Shown piece by piece: positions 1-12,261 of a DNA stretch of 64,000 nucleotides (the first letter of the stretch is position 1; every line of letters starts with the position of its first letter). The stretch is from Thinopyrum elongatum (lineage: Eukaryota; Streptophyta; Magnoliopsida; Poales; Poaceae). The notes under the pieces are model-generated. The model saw only the letters and a program-made list of their open reading frames with translations, was not told the origin of the DNA and made no database searches. Location: the NCBI GenBank assembly GCA_011799875.1, contig CM022298.1, positions 498,798,857 to 498,862,856 of the forward strand, written 5' to 3'. The position numbers were made by a program, and so were the translations under genes.

Positions 1-644
1 TATGAAGGGGCCCCACTCAGCATTTGTACCTTATGGCCACGAAGTATATCACTGTCGTTGTAAAGGTTTAGGACGCGGGGGTAATTCGAGGTGACAGTAA
101 AAGCCTTCCGCTCCTAGTCTTTGCAATTGACCGGGGAATCACGGAGAACCCTTAGAGAGGCCGCGTCCATGGGGAAACCCTTAATTATCATGAGTTGTAA
201 CCCTCTGGGGGAGGCTATGATAGTGGCGTGCGTGGCACGAAGTCTACTATGAGTAGAACGTGTACTGTACCCGGCTCCACCCAACATAATCATCAACAGT
301 GGCTCATGTATCCGGTATATACTATGCTTATGCATACATGCATTAGAAACATACCAATGGGGATTTCGGGCTCACTGAGAGCGCCCTTTTATTATGGTCT
401 TTCACTAGTCATCATAATCCTCGCACTGCATTTACTTTTCATGTTATTTAGTTACAAGTTACAAACACGACTCAACAATCCTTTTTATCCGCCCTCACTC
501 TGCTTTAAGTCTACAATTGTTTGCAGGCACAAAAATATATAGTTCTCTACAAGAGGCAAAAGTCTGATTAATGTGCTCCATGTGGGATTGATACTCTTAC
601 TTCGAAAAGGCTACAACTAAACCCTGTGCACTTGCAGATCATCA
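1..644 (-). mobile_element. Partial LTR-like element cut by the window edge
   Basis: The copia gag-derived coding sequence of element A stops abruptly near 645. From 644 leftwards the minus strand reads TGATGATCTGCAAGTGCACA, which resembles the first bases of a common Triticeae LTR. No protein domain is visible in the 644 bases; the short open frames look like chance. The region 1-540 is featureless to me. Orientation and family are inferred from the first ~100 bases only, and the other end lies outside the window. Confidence 0.45.
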
Positions 645-647
645 ATC

Positions 648-2235
648 ATTGTGAGACGCTCTCAGTTTCTTGAGATTTTGCTTCCCCTAAAGAAATTCAT
701 AGGATAGCTTCTTGTATTCGGCTAAGATGGCCACATGACAACTTTCAAGTTCATCATATTGTGACTTAAGACGTGTGAGTTCTTCAGACAAGTTCTGACA
801 ATGATCCATTTCCTCATCCAACACATCATTGCTTTTCTCTAGCAGTTTTTGCATATTTTCCATAGCAGTTTGTTATTCAGTTGCAATCTTAGCAAGTTTC
901 TTATAACTAGGTTTAGCTTCACATTCAGAGTCGTCATCACCGGAAGTATTAAAGTAAGCTTATCGTGAGGTTACCTTTGCACCCCTTACCACGAAGCAAT
1001 AGGTGGGAGCGTAGTTAACAACACAGTCCTCATTGTTGATGGAGACACCATTGTCTTCAGGGATGAAGATGGACTTACTGACGAACTCAGTAACAAGAGC
1101 TAAGCTCGCCACACCAGAGTCTGACTCCTCCTTAGATTCCTCAGCTTCCTCATTATCAGATTCTTCCTCAGAATCCATTTCCTTCCAAATGAATGCACGA
1201 GCTCTGCCAAAACTCCTTTTCTTGCGCTATGAAGATTTTGATGAAGACTTTGAGGATTTCTTCTTTTTGTCATCAGAGTCGTCATCTGTGCTCTTCTTCT
1301 TCTTCTTTGAGCCCTTTTGCCAGAGAGGGCAATCAGCGATGTAGTGGCCTGGCTTCTTGCATTTAAGTTCTCTTGTTGTGGTCTCGAGCAGACACTTCTC
1401 CAGTGTTCTTTGAGTCATACTTTGAAGACTTTACAAAACCATTTTTCTTGGAAAACTTATGGGACTTCCTCACAAGCATTGCCAGTTCTCCGCCAATTTC
1501 TTCAGCACTGTCAGAACTACAATCAGATTCTTCTTCAAGTGAAGAAATTGCCTTGGCTTTTGCTTCAGCCTTCAGAGCGCGGGATCATCCATAGCCGAAA
1601 CCATACATATCTCTCTTCTCAGCTTGCTAAAATTCATGAGTATTGAGTCTCTCAATAATATTAGCCGGGTTAAGTAAATTTTAGTCTGGATGCTCTTGAA
1701 TCATCAAGGCCAAGGTGTCAAAGGAACTGTCAAGGGACCTCAACAATTTCTTCACCACCTCATGGTCAGTGATGTCAGCGGCACCAAGAGCATGAAGCTC
1801 ATTGGAGATATTGGTGAGGCGGTCAAAGATTTCCTGGACATTTTCATTCTCCAGCCTATTGAAGCGGTTGAAGAGATTGCGAATAACGTCAACTCAGGAG
1901 TCATGTTGAGTAGAAACTCCTTCATTGACCTTGGACAACCTATCCCAGATAAGCTTTGCATTTTCCAGGGCACTCACTCTGCCATATCGTCCTTTGTTCA
2001 GATGCCCACAATTGATGTTCTTCACTTGAGAGTCGAGTTGCTTGAATCTCTTCACGCCAGTAGTGTTGATGCTAGGACCAACAGTAGGCATGCCGTTCTG
2101 GATGACATACCAGAGGTCGTTGTCAATTGCCTCAAGATGCATGTGCATCTTGTTCTTCTAGTAAGGATAGTCTATGCCATCAAAGATGGAGCACCCAGCA
2201 GACACCTTGATCATACCTGCAGTCGACATAACTAA
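648..2235 (-). pseudogene. copia gag polyprotein, degenerate (element A)
   Basis: Gag of a copia element, which packages the element RNA in virus-like particles. The minus frame starts MSTAGMIKVSAG with a DUF4219/UBN2-type N-terminus (residues such as LEAIDNDLW and FDRLTNISNELHALG are visible), then a CCHC zinc knuckle CKKPGHYIADC near 1340 followed by a lysine-rich stretch, and a coiled-coil segment (770-920, 'MDHCQNLSEELTRLKSQYDELE'-like, interrupted here for length). Several in-frame stops and shifts (for example after DGIDYPY and after IQEHPD) show it is dead. The start is supported by its position about 50 bp after the primer-binding site. It breaks off at about 648. Confidence 0.85.
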
Positions 2236-2283
2236 AACTCCCAAGTGGTTAAACTAAAATCACACAGAACAAGGGAGTACCTT

Positions 2284-2297
2284 CCTTTGATACCAAT
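2284..2297 (-). other. Primer-binding site of element A
   Basis: The minus strand reads ATTGGTATCAAAGG directly after the LTR end GCGCTTTCA. This matches the initiator-Met tRNA 3' end (TGGTATCAGAGC-like) used by most plant copia elements, with a mismatch. It fixes the element's polarity as minus. Confidence 0.8.
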
Positions 2298-3655
2298 TGA
2301 AAGCGCATGTTTACTCCCAGGGGGTGAATGGGAGATTTTTATAAACGAAGATCAGAGTGAAGATATAGAAACGCAAATGGAACTAAGTCATCATAGGAAC
2401 AGAAAGCATGCATACGAGATACATCATACAAGCATTCAAGCATGAGGAAGATGAACTGAAGAAATAAAAATAACATGATGGAAGTCTTCAGTTCAAATTC
2501 GTTAGAAGGTAGATCACAGATTCTCTAGCAGCGGAATAGTGTAAAGGTAAGGGGTGAGGAATTTGAAACCATGTGGGCTCGGTGAAGACACATCAATTTG
2601 GTAGACCAGTTCCAGTTGCTGTATCAAATGTACGTCTGGTTAAGGTTGCTGAGTTGAACTCCGAGGACACTTAGCCCTCACTGTATTCCTCTTGAGCTAA
2701 GGTCATAGCAGACCTCGCCCAATCACTCGTGGTAAGTCTTCAAGGTAGACTTCCAAAACCTTCACAAACTTGTTCACTGACATGCCACAATTACTCTTGG
2801 AAGCTCAGAACATGACGCCTAATCGTCTAGAAGTATGATGTCTTCAATGGTAACAGGAGTCAGATCACACAGATCAATCTCTTCAGTGATGCTCAATCAC
2901 TTTGGCTCTGGTTGGATTTTTCCTCACTTGGGTTTCTCTCAAAGTCGTTAGAGGAAGGGTTGCTCACAAATGACAAGTGTCAAGTTCTATTTAGAGCAGC
3001 CAACCAACAAGTGGTTGTAGGGGGCTGCTATTTATAGCCAGGAGGCAACCCGACATAAAATGTCATAAATGCCTCTTTGAACATGACCGTTGTCAGGATA
3101 AGGATCCACTCGGCAGCTAGCACGCGACGCATCAACGGTCATAAAATTGAACTCTGAATTTTGTCGGGCACTCAATTTCCTCACGATAGGCAGATCCCAC
3201 TGGAGAAATCCTAACTCCTCAGCCTGACCAAATTTGTCAGTGACCAGATGAACTGCGTCACTGTCGCTAGCAAATTTATCAGCTGTTCCGAAGATTTCCA
3301 AAGGCTTCACTCAAAGTGGCTAGAGTGTGTATAGGTTTGAGCATCACATTGGAAATATGATATATGTTTCACCTTGACCCGCTTTAATAGTACAGTTTTT
3401 TCCTATGACTCCAAATAAGAAGAAAGAAACTATGATAACGAAAGTCTTCAAGCTTCAAAGTCTTCACATCAATTTCTTCACTGGCCGCATCAAATTCTTC
3501 ACTTGAAGAAATACATTTTTAGGGGTCGACTTTCTTCTATTAAACCAAATATTTAGGGACTATAACACGTGTGTATACTCACAAACACATTAGTCTCTTA
3601 ACCTATTTGTCTTCAATACTCCAAAACCACTAAGGGGGCACTTGATGCACTTACA
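2298..3655 (-). repeat. 5' LTR of element A (Maximus-type, 1358 bp)
   Basis: The minus strand begins TGTAAGTGCATC at 3655 and ends GCGCTTTCA at 2298. It is homologous over its length to the LTR of element B on the other strand (6761-15434 minus its insertion). It carries GAAGAC-rich sequence typical of this LTR type. The primer-binding site follows directly, so this is a 5' LTR. Confidence 0.85.
3030..3038 (-). promoter_or_regulatory. TATA box of the A LTR
   Basis: The minus strand has CTATAAATA about 620 bp into the LTR. The aligned position of the B LTR (about 14630) reads GTAAATAG, a weakened version. Confidence 0.6.
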
Positions 3656-6248
3656 AAGACAAAGCTTGCTAAAGCTGAGGCTCACAAGCGCAGGCAGTCT
3701 GAAGCCACTGCTCCCTCCCCCTCACAGAAACATCAAAAGACGAAATCATCAGAAGCTTCACGAAAGGCCCAAGTGCCTCAAACTCCTTAGCAACCTGCAC
3801 AAGAGGAACCTATTTTTGTGGAGCCAATCTCGAGTGATCCACCAGCCTCCACCAACATAGAGCATCGTGTTGTGATTGTTGAGCCTGCTTTCACAGAGGC
3901 TCATCACCATGAGTCTAAAGATAATCCAACTATCGACTTCACCGGAACTGAAGACATTGGCCATGACGACAATGTAACTCAAGATGATGCAGTTCTTCCT
4001 CAACTCCAATCCGAACTGCTATCATCGCCTGTTCAGGGGAACAGTGAGCATGTTAGCATTGGTGATCCTCCGACGCCAGTCATACAAGATGAGTTCTAGG
4101 ATGAGCAGCATCCATATTCACCACTTCATGAAGTGATTCCAACTACACCTCCAGCTCAAGTATCGACGCTTGTGCTAGAGTCACCACAGTCCCCTCTGGA
4201 AACCATGGAGGAATATCACATCTTCACAAGCGTCGCCCTCCTATCGTAGGCTTCATAGAGGTCCAAGGCCATCATCCTCCATGTCAAGCATTCTTGAAGA
4301 GGAAGTGCATAAGGACATTACTACAGCTACTGAGGTTAACACTAAAGTCACCCCCTGTGAATAAAGAGCTTGAAGCTAAACAAGCCAAAGACATTCTGGT
4401 TGCATCAACCAAAGACAATCAAGCTCATGCTTCTGAAACCACATTTGCTGCCTCTGAGGCAAATAAAGCTGATGCTAGTATGGCAAATGTCACTGAAGAT
4501 AATGCTCAGCCTGAAGTCAATGACGATGGCACCGTCTTGGCTAAAGACAAATCTGGTCTAGTTTTTCAACAAGTCCATGTCAAATGGCCGCGTCTCACTG
4601 CTCCTAAGTGCCCTGAACCTCAGTATGAATTCAACATCAACAACAGGCCTCAAACTCAGAAGCCAGTGCCAGGACTGCCAAGGCTTTGCAGTGCAACTTC
4701 GACAGATTGCTCCTTCAATGCAAGTAGCTTCAGAGAGCACAACACTTCCTTCAATCGCTCCAAGAACCCATTCATCACAACCCGTATATCTTCGGATAGT
4801 AGGTTCTAGAGTCATCCTCAACGAAGTTATTATATGTCCATCATATACAATCAAGACATGATTCACCCACACTAGAGGCTTAGTTATGAAGCCATGGCTG
4901 ATCTGCCCTGTATTGATCAGGCTTTGGAGTGTTCAAGGATGTTGGTTTGTTTCCCTTTGTTATAGACAAGGAACATTGGAATGAGGAGTTAATTCTCCAA
5001 TTTTATGCAACACTTTACATCTCAGGCTACAACAGAGATCCCAACACTTGGGTTCTCGAGTGGATGACAGGTGACACCCATCATAAGGCTCATGCTCAAG
5101 AGCTTCTTGACCTTATAAACCAGCCCACTCCTGGTGACGACTATGAACTAGGTTGTGAATCCTATGCCAAAGTTCTTGAGGGCATCTTTCACAAGCCGGA
5201 ACCAAATATGATAGAAATACTCACTATGATGAAGCCATTGCCAGTTGAAGTTGCTTGCCCAATAGAATTTCTTGTCAAAGACCTCAAGTATTTGCCTCGC
5301 ACAATATTTCACATACTTTGGCATACTCTCTGGCCAATCAAAGGGCATTCCTCTTCCCGCAAGTTAGAAGGCGCCTTGAAGACTGTAGTCTACTATGTCG
5401 TCAATGGCATAAGATTCAATATGCACGACTTCTTCATTCACCAGTTGGCGGCTTCGGGCATGGATCTGTTTGGCCTCAAATTCTATGCGCCATGAATTAT
5501 GCGCCTCATCCAGCTTCGTTCCTCAATGCACTATGAACCCTCTGGCCGCAATCATCATATTTTTCTGCCTAAAGTGGATGATCCTCATGAAGTCATTTAC
5601 CCTTTAGTAGATAAAGATCCAAGACTAGTGGAATCAATCTGCTCTACTCATATGGAAGCCATTCATCTTTCCAATGATGCTTCCTATGGTCTTCTTGCTG
5701 GATAGTTTCACAAATCACATCAAGAAAACACTGAATCCACAACCAACACCATACCGCAATGGCCTCAGAAACATGCAAGGACGCTGAGAGATCAGGAACA
5801 CTTGGTTTCTCTTCATCAAAAGCAGGATAATCATCATCTGTGGCTCAAGAGCCAGATGTAGAGCATCATGTCTGACATCAATCACATCAGAAACTTGTCG
5901 ACCAACAATGCCTTCGTGGCGCATGAAGCAAATCACCGTGCTTGGAAGAGCCTGACCCTATTGTGCTCTGCAGATGATCTCGTTGCCGCTGGCTTCAAGG
6001 AAAGCTTCCATTTTGTCTCCAAGCCCCCATCGTTTGAGAAATGACATGCTACTCCTTCACTTGAAGATTCTGAATATTTATCATCTACACCAACCGTTCA
6101 TGCTCGTGTGGTTGATAAAGAAGATGATGCCAGCTCTCCGGCCATAATTTCACTGCATTATGATGCTGCATCAGTCCCTTCGGCTCCGCCCAACTCCAAC
6201 GTCGACCCAGCTGCACCAACATCTTCACCGCCTTCCGGGAACGTTTAG
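3656..6248 (+). pseudogene. Plant-transposon-type ORF (Transposase_32-like) of element B
   Basis: The frame is broken by at least five stops and shifts but readable. An N-terminal Ser/Pro/Lys-rich tail (3656-4800) is followed at about 4929-5490 by a hydrophobic domain with WNEELILQFYATLYISG, RTIFHILWHTLWP and VVNGIRFNMHDFFIHQLAAS. This resembles the 'putative plant transposon protein' family (Pfam Transposase_32, from memory) common in plant LTR elements. An acidic tail runs to a stop at 6246. The real start lies left of the A insertion. No catalytic role is known for the family, so it should not be read as a working transposase. Confidence 0.65.
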
Positions 6249-6287
6249 ACACTCTATGTCTTCAAACCTTTTTGGTCATTTGATGAC

Positions 6288-6300
6288 AAAGGGGGAGAAG
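6288..6300 (+). other. Upstream polypurine tract copy (element B)
   Basis: AAAGGGGGAGAAG follows 'gatgac' 40 bp after the ORF stop. A related diverged copy is at 6568-6579 (AAAGAGGGAGAT). Multiple such tracts are known in SIRE-lineage elements. Confidence 0.6.
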
Positions 6301-6746
6301 CATATGGGTTGATAGTCTTCAAGAGGGCATTTTGGGCTAGGCGTGCTATATTTTCTTAAGTTTGCAACTCCCGTTCTATGCATTTGATGATTTTGGGTTG
6401 TAAACTTATGTCCTGATGGATGTCTGCTACATTTACTACTTTCCGTTTCTACACGATCTTGATACTTAATCTTATGCGCTTGAAGTCATTCTAGAGACAC
6501 CCATTTTCCATATGCATTTCATTATCTTCAAATATTCTTTGTATGCACTATGCTTTGACTTCATGATAAAGAGGGAGATCTCCACAAAGTGAACCTGCCA
6601 TGTGCATTTGCATTCAAAAGCAAACTACTTATATGCACATCTTCATGGAGAGCCCCTTCCAATTCATGAAGCCAAACACCTTGTTCCTTAACTTTCACAT
6701 ACTATTATCCCTGTTGAAAACTTCAATCAGTTTGTCATCAATCACC

Positions 6747-6760
6747 AAAAAGGGGGAGAT
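6747..6760 (+). other. Polypurine tract before the 3' LTR of B
   Basis: AAAAAGGGGGAGAT directly precedes the LTR start TGTAAGTGC. It is the plus-strand priming site and proves that B runs in the plus direction. Confidence 0.85.
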
Positions 6761-7022
6761 TGTAAGTGCATCTAGTGCCACCCCTTGTTGGTTTTGCAGT
6801 ATTGACGACAAACTTGGTTGAGGGACTAATGTGTTTGTGAGATTCATAAGAGAACACAGGTAAAAGTCCCAGGAGATTTGGTTTACCCATCAAAGATGAT
6901 CGCTAAACATGTATGAAGACAATGAAGATAATGGTGGTACGCGGAGATATTCACTTTGAAGACAATGCAACGCGAAAACTTTTGCTTGAAGACAATGGAG
7001 CGCGAAAACATAGACGTTTGGT

Positions 7023-7932
7023 TGTCGCGGGAAACCACGGCCTCCTATGGGGCCAAGGGGCCCCTTGCTGGTTCGGCAGGGGGGATGTCGCGTTGCACAA
7101 AGAGCAGAAGAATGTGGGGCAGCACGGCAGAGATCACACAGGCAATTTTATCCAGGTTCAGGCCGCCGCGAGGCGTAAAACCCTACTCCTGCTTTGGTGG
7201 ATTGATGGTGGAAAAGTGGTGGTGGAGCGTAGTACACTTGCCCGGCAGGCTCGCCCTGGGAAGGCAGTGACTACGCGCGTACGAGCGTGGGGATGTTCAA
7301 CTTTCCAACCCTTGCTACGGTTGCCATGGACCTTCTTTTATAGGTTAAGGGGTCACCACAGTGGCAAAACAGTCATTATGCACTGATAAGATAGCAAACA
7401 GTGCTATCATACCTAATTCTGCAGGCTCACAGAGTGCACTAAATGCACCGCTCAATGTCACATCGTTGCTCGCCCGGCAAGCCTTGCCGGGCTCGTCTTG
7501 CTAGCTCCATGCCTGCTTGCTTGACACGTCGCAGGACGGGTGTCATCTGTAGGTATTTCCTGTAGAAAGAGGCCGCCATGTGGCGAATGGCTGCCACTTA
7601 GTCACTTTGCGGCTTGACACCGCATTGATCAACGACGTGGGTCGTGGTGAGGTGGCTTGGTGAGGTGTCTTTGCCCTCGTGAGTCCCGGCAGGCCCTGCC
7701 GGGACGTCTTGAATGCTTTCTTCCGGGGGAGCCCTTGTCCTTGCCAGGTCCGCCTGCCCGGCAAGGGAGGCTTTTCTCCCGGTGGTGTCTCGCTTCTCTG
7801 TCTTGGTCTTGGCCTTCTTAATCAGCATGCTGGTTCTTCGAAGATCTTGGTCTCTTGTATCTTGACACGGCCTTGGTGTTGTCCGTGCATGAGTCAGGGG
7901 AAAATACATGCCCCTGTTTGTTTTCCCTGACA
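7023..7932 (-). repeat. Left LTR of F (3' LTR by polarity, 910 bp)
   Basis: The plus strand begins TGTCGCGGG and ends CCCTGACA, with the terminal inverted pair TGTC/GACA. It contains 13 bp more than its partner (a local duplication around 7650-7665). Confidence 0.95.
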
Positions 7933-8323
7933 TAAGCCCCTGGGCCTAAGCCAAACATGTCGCGTGGCACATTGGGTTAGGCCCCAAGCAGTGCATGGAC
8001 ACGTGGTAGAAGAAGGCTGCAGGCGCCGGTTCGCCATGTTGACTAGTCAATCCAACGTCCACTACGCGCAATTACTGCGCGTCGTGGGGTAGTGGGACTG
8101 CAATAGTTAAGGAAAAACGGTAACTTTCTGAAGCGTCGTGCCTCTGTTCCGCACTCCCCCCCCTTTAAAAACAGGGAAAAGCGGATCAGCACGGTTCACC
8201 TGTAGTTCGCCCCACCCTTCCATCATCTTCCTCTGCAAGCCAAGCAGTGGTTTCCCCTTTCCTCTTACCCGCCCGCCGTCGTTCTCGCCGCACCCTTTCT
8301 CCACTCGCATCGCCGCCGCGGAG

Positions 8324-11300
8324 ATGGGGAAGAAACCCGCGGAGAAAGGGAAACAGACGGCTCCGGCGAAGGAAGTGGTCGCCGAGGGGAGCAAGAGGGC
8401 AGCGGAGCTGAACAAGAAGCGGAGGGAAGACGCCGTCTTCCTTCCGTCGAGCCTGGGCAGGCGAGTTCTTCAAGCGAGGTATGGGTATCTGTGGGGGAGG
8501 CCTGTCCCGAAAGGGCACGGGGCGCCCAAAGTTTTTGCGGATGGGAAGGAGGATCCGCCAGACTCGTATCGGTTCTTCTGCGCTTACTTTATCTGCGGTC
8601 TCTGTCCCCCTTACTCCGGATTCTTTGAGGCGATCATGACCATCTATGGATTCCACCTCCTCGACTTCACGCCAAATGCAATGGCGACCATGGCCATTTT
8701 CGCGCACTTGTGTGAGAATTTCATCGGAATCACTCCCAACGTAGATCTGTTCCGGCATTATTTTGTTCCGCGGGTGGAGAACAAGGGTCACCACTCCGGA
8801 AACATTTCCTGGATGCCGCGGGTGGCGAGGAAGCTTTGGGATTACATCCCTGGGAGGCAGCGCGAGAGGTGGGATGAGTGGAGAGGGGATTGGTGTTGGA
8901 TTCAAGATGAGGAAGCCCCCGAATTCTATGAGGCGCGGACGGTATGTGTTGAGCGCGGCAAGGAATGGAGCGCTTGTGGCCTCATCGAAGATAGTTTGCG
9001 CCCGGCAATCAACAGGATTACCCGTTTGAAGGCTGCCGGGTTGACCATCGAGCATGTCGGGGCAGATTTTCTTCTCCGCCGTATCTCACCATTGCAGGAG
9101 AGGGACAGACCTGCCTGGTTGTATGGCGATGCGGCGGACAGGATGAGGTTGCTCCCAGGCCTGGCCAACAATTTGTTAGTTTATGGCCATGCCTGGTTGT
9201 GCGACCAATTGTTTGGCCGCTTCGAGCTGTTCAAGCTCTCGGCAACAGTTGTTCCCTTGAACATCAATTTAGCCCGGGACCAGATACTGAAATGGATGCC
9301 GGATTGTAATGCTCAAGGGGTGATAGGAGATTGGCGACTGCCCACTTTTGATGAGGAGCTTCAGTGGTGGAGCACCCTGGTGGAGAAGGCCACCAGGGTT
9401 GAGACTAGGATGTATAAACGCACCTCCTCTGCGGAGGTGGCGTATATCTTAAGGAGGGTTGAGGAGGACAAGGCTGCCTGTCTTGCGGAGATGGCGAGGG
9501 CCACGAAGGCCGGGAAGGGCAAAGGGAAAGCTGAGGATGAGAGTTCCTCTCACAGTGGCAGCAAAGCGCAAGCCACGGGAGGGGCTGTCGGGGATAACCT
9601 TGACGTGCTAGAGGCCCTAGCCACGGCAGCAACGGAACTCCAGGAGGAGGAGGAGGAGGATGGCGAGGTGGCGGAGCCCGAGGATGAATGGCTCGCGGCT
9701 GGGTTTCAAGCCCCCGAGCCGGATTTGGACCAGCGCCCCCGCAGGCGCGCTGCCAACCGAGGGGCGGCGGCCCCCAATCCAGCGCCCGCCCTCAAGAGGG
9801 TGAAGAAGACCACCACCAAGGCCACCAAGGCCGATGTGGTGTGCCGCCAATGCCCTCGTCTTGCTCGGGCCAAGACTTCCTCCACCAAGCAATCGGCGGA
9901 CGTGGAAATTGACTCCAGCTCCCACTCCGGCTCGAGTTCTTCACAGAGCTCGTCTTCCTCGGAGCCCCCGGCGCCACGCCGGGCACCCAAGCTGCCGGAG
10001 ATCTCTGCCCCTCTGCCACCAAAGAGAGGGAGGGTTCCCTCGCCTCCCATGGAGTTCAACTTGAACTCCATGCTTATTGAAGAAGAGTAAGGAAAAAATT
10101 TCCTATCTCTTATCGGGATCTTCGATATATTTAATTTTTTTGTGCTGACTGACCTCTTTGTTTTGCTATTGCTGGCAGGGAAGCGGAGGAGGACGCCGAG
10201 ACCCTCATCCACCGCCCACGGAAGAGGCTCCGCCGCGTTGGGTCACCAAAGGGTGCGGAGAGCCCGGCCTTGGCGGGGAGCGACGTTGAAGATTTCGTGC
10301 CGAGCTCCCAGTCCAGCCGTCGGCCCGGAAATGGGGGCTTCGTACCTCCCGCTGGAGGCGATGGAGATGGCCTCCCCATTCCCTCGGCTGGGGGAGGAAC
10401 CGAGATGACGCAGGGCGAGCTTCCCCCGTAGGGGCATACCTCTCCCACTGGCCGCACTGAAAGAACCCCCACGGAGCCCTCCGCGGATGAAGTCGCGTAG
10501 AAGGCTGCCGCGGCTGCCACGGCAGAGGGTGAAGTGCATGGCCCGGCAACATATGTTGCTGGGGAAACTAAAGTCCCTGCCCGCAGACTTCTCCAGGTAC
10601 TCCACTTATATCCTTTTTCCTTTCTTGCTCTGACCACTTTTCCTGATTCCCTCTTTTACCTGAGACTTCAGTTTCTTTGTTGTTCATTGGCATTTTCATC
10701 CGCAGACCCCCAAGCCAAGGAGCCAGAGCTGCTGGAAGTGGTGGCTGACATAGGACGGGCCACTGCGGACGAGGCCGTTGAGATTGCTACTGCTGAGGGG
10801 CAGGGCCTTGTTTCCGAGAATGCCCAGGATTCCTTGGTGGTGGTAGAGCATTCCCCGGAGGGTGCCCCGGAGGAGGGGGTGGTGATTGAGGAGAAAATCC
10901 CTCTCCAAACCATGGACCCACTTCCCTCTTCTGGGATCGTCATGGATATTCCGCCGCTTCCCTCAAGCACGCTAGCAATGGTGTTGTCACTGCCCGATAC
11001 CGGAGCCCCCGGCCAGTCCTTGACGATGGGCGCGGAGCTCGATGAAGAACTTCAACGCCTCCTGGCACCACTGTATTAGGGAGCTGGAGAGGCCGATGAC
11101 TCAGCTGCCGTCGCAATGGACTTGTCGTTCTTGGAGTCCATGGCGACAGGCGTGAAGGAGATGCAAGCCCGGCACAACCAGAAGTGGCAGGCGCTCAAGG
11201 AGCGGCGTGAGTCCGCCAGCAGGGTGGACCAGAAGTAGAAGGACAAGTGCTCGGAGCTGCGCGAGTGGCACAATAAGCAGTTCAAAGTGCTCATGAGGCA

Positions 11301-12261
11301 GCAAGAGTCGCTCCTGATGACAAAGGAGGACGTCATGGCCCGCGAGGCGCGCTTGGTGGACCGCAAGGCATCCCTTGACGCCAGAGAGCAAGAGATTTCC
11401 CTCCGGGAGGAGATGCTCGAAGCCACTCTACGTGCCAAGGATGACAATCTGGAGGCTCTTGGGTGTCAGCGCACCAAGGAGCTGGAGGATAAGCACAGAG
11501 CTGCCCTGGACGCCGTTGCTGCCGATTCTGCCGCTCAGTTGAAGAAATTCACTGACGATCTGGTTGCCGCATCTGCTGCCAAGATTGACCTAGATCAGCA
11601 GGTGGCTAAGCTGACGGAGGACCTTGCCGGGAGCGCCAAAGAGGCCGGGGCCCTCAAAGAAGAAGTGCGGAAGGCTGAGGTTCTCTTGACTGATGCGCGG
11701 TCACAGCTCTCCTCCAAGACCCAAAGCCTTGAGACCGCCAACGGCACCATCATCATCATGAAGGCCAGGATCGGTTCCTTGGAGAGCATGGCAGAGTCCA
11801 TCGAATCACGCCAGTAGCTGCTGTCCAAGGATCTGGATACCGCCAAGTGTCTCCGGAAGGATGCTGAGGACAAACTGAAGAGCCAGTCCGACCAAGTCAA
11901 CCTCTGGATCAAGAGCCCGATCGACATCGCCGATCGCCTTGCTGCCCAAGCCGCGGCGATGGGTATGGATGGCATAACTTTCTCGGTCAACAAGCATGAG
12001 GTCCCAAGCGCCAGGCTAGGAGTCTTCTTCAATGAGTTGATCGAGAAGCTGAAGGTGCACAAAAAGGGGAGGGCCGAGCGCTTCGCGACCGAGTCCCGGA
12101 AGCTTGCCCACGACGCCCTCTTCATGGTCTTGAGCAACATCGCTTGCCGCCATCCGGATCTCGACCTTGACGACGGGTTCAAGAAACCTCCAGCGGGTGC
12201 CGACGTCGCAGCTGCCAAGGAGAAAGCCGCTTCTCGTGCTGCCAGGGTCCTTCAAGTTTAG
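8324..12261 (+). pseudogene. Antisense gene of F: 'putative gypsy type transposon' domain plus coiled coil
   Basis: The open frame spans 8138-10090; the likely start is ATGGGGAAGAAACCC at 8324. Residues about 40-350 match the plant domain known as putative gypsy-type transposon (Transposase_28, from memory): PPYSGFFEAIMTIYGFHL, LCENFIGITPNVDLFRHYF and a WxxIQDEEAPEF-type stretch. A Ser/Glu/Ala/Pro-rich basic tail follows. A donor at 10087 and acceptor at 10178 join the frame in phase to 10179-10596. A further exon starts at 10706 and runs, with in-frame stops at 11077, 11236 and 11815, through a long heptad-rich coiled coil (about 11287-11900) to 12261. Exon 2 also has two TAG stops, so this copy is dead. 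It is antisense to the element's LTR transcription, as described for extra ORFs in Tat-lineage elements. Function unknown. Confidence 0.75.

Larger units (their letters stand above)
645..3655 (-). mobile_element. Element A: Ty1/copia SIRE/Maximus-type retrotransposon, 5' part
   Basis: On the minus strand the order is 5' LTR (3655-2298), initiator-Met-type primer-binding site (2297-2284), then gag (2235 downwards), the normal 5' end of a copia element. The rest (protease, integrase, RT, RNase H) is missing because another element interrupts at 644 and the window ends. The LTR start at 3655 abuts the coding remnant of element B with no spacer, so A appears inserted into B. Its partner target-site copy lies outside the window. 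Confidence 0.85.

Noticed and set aside
8186..9055. 289-codon open frame on the minus strand
   Set aside because: It mirrors the recognised domain frame on the plus strand and has no motif; shadow of a GC-rich coding exon.
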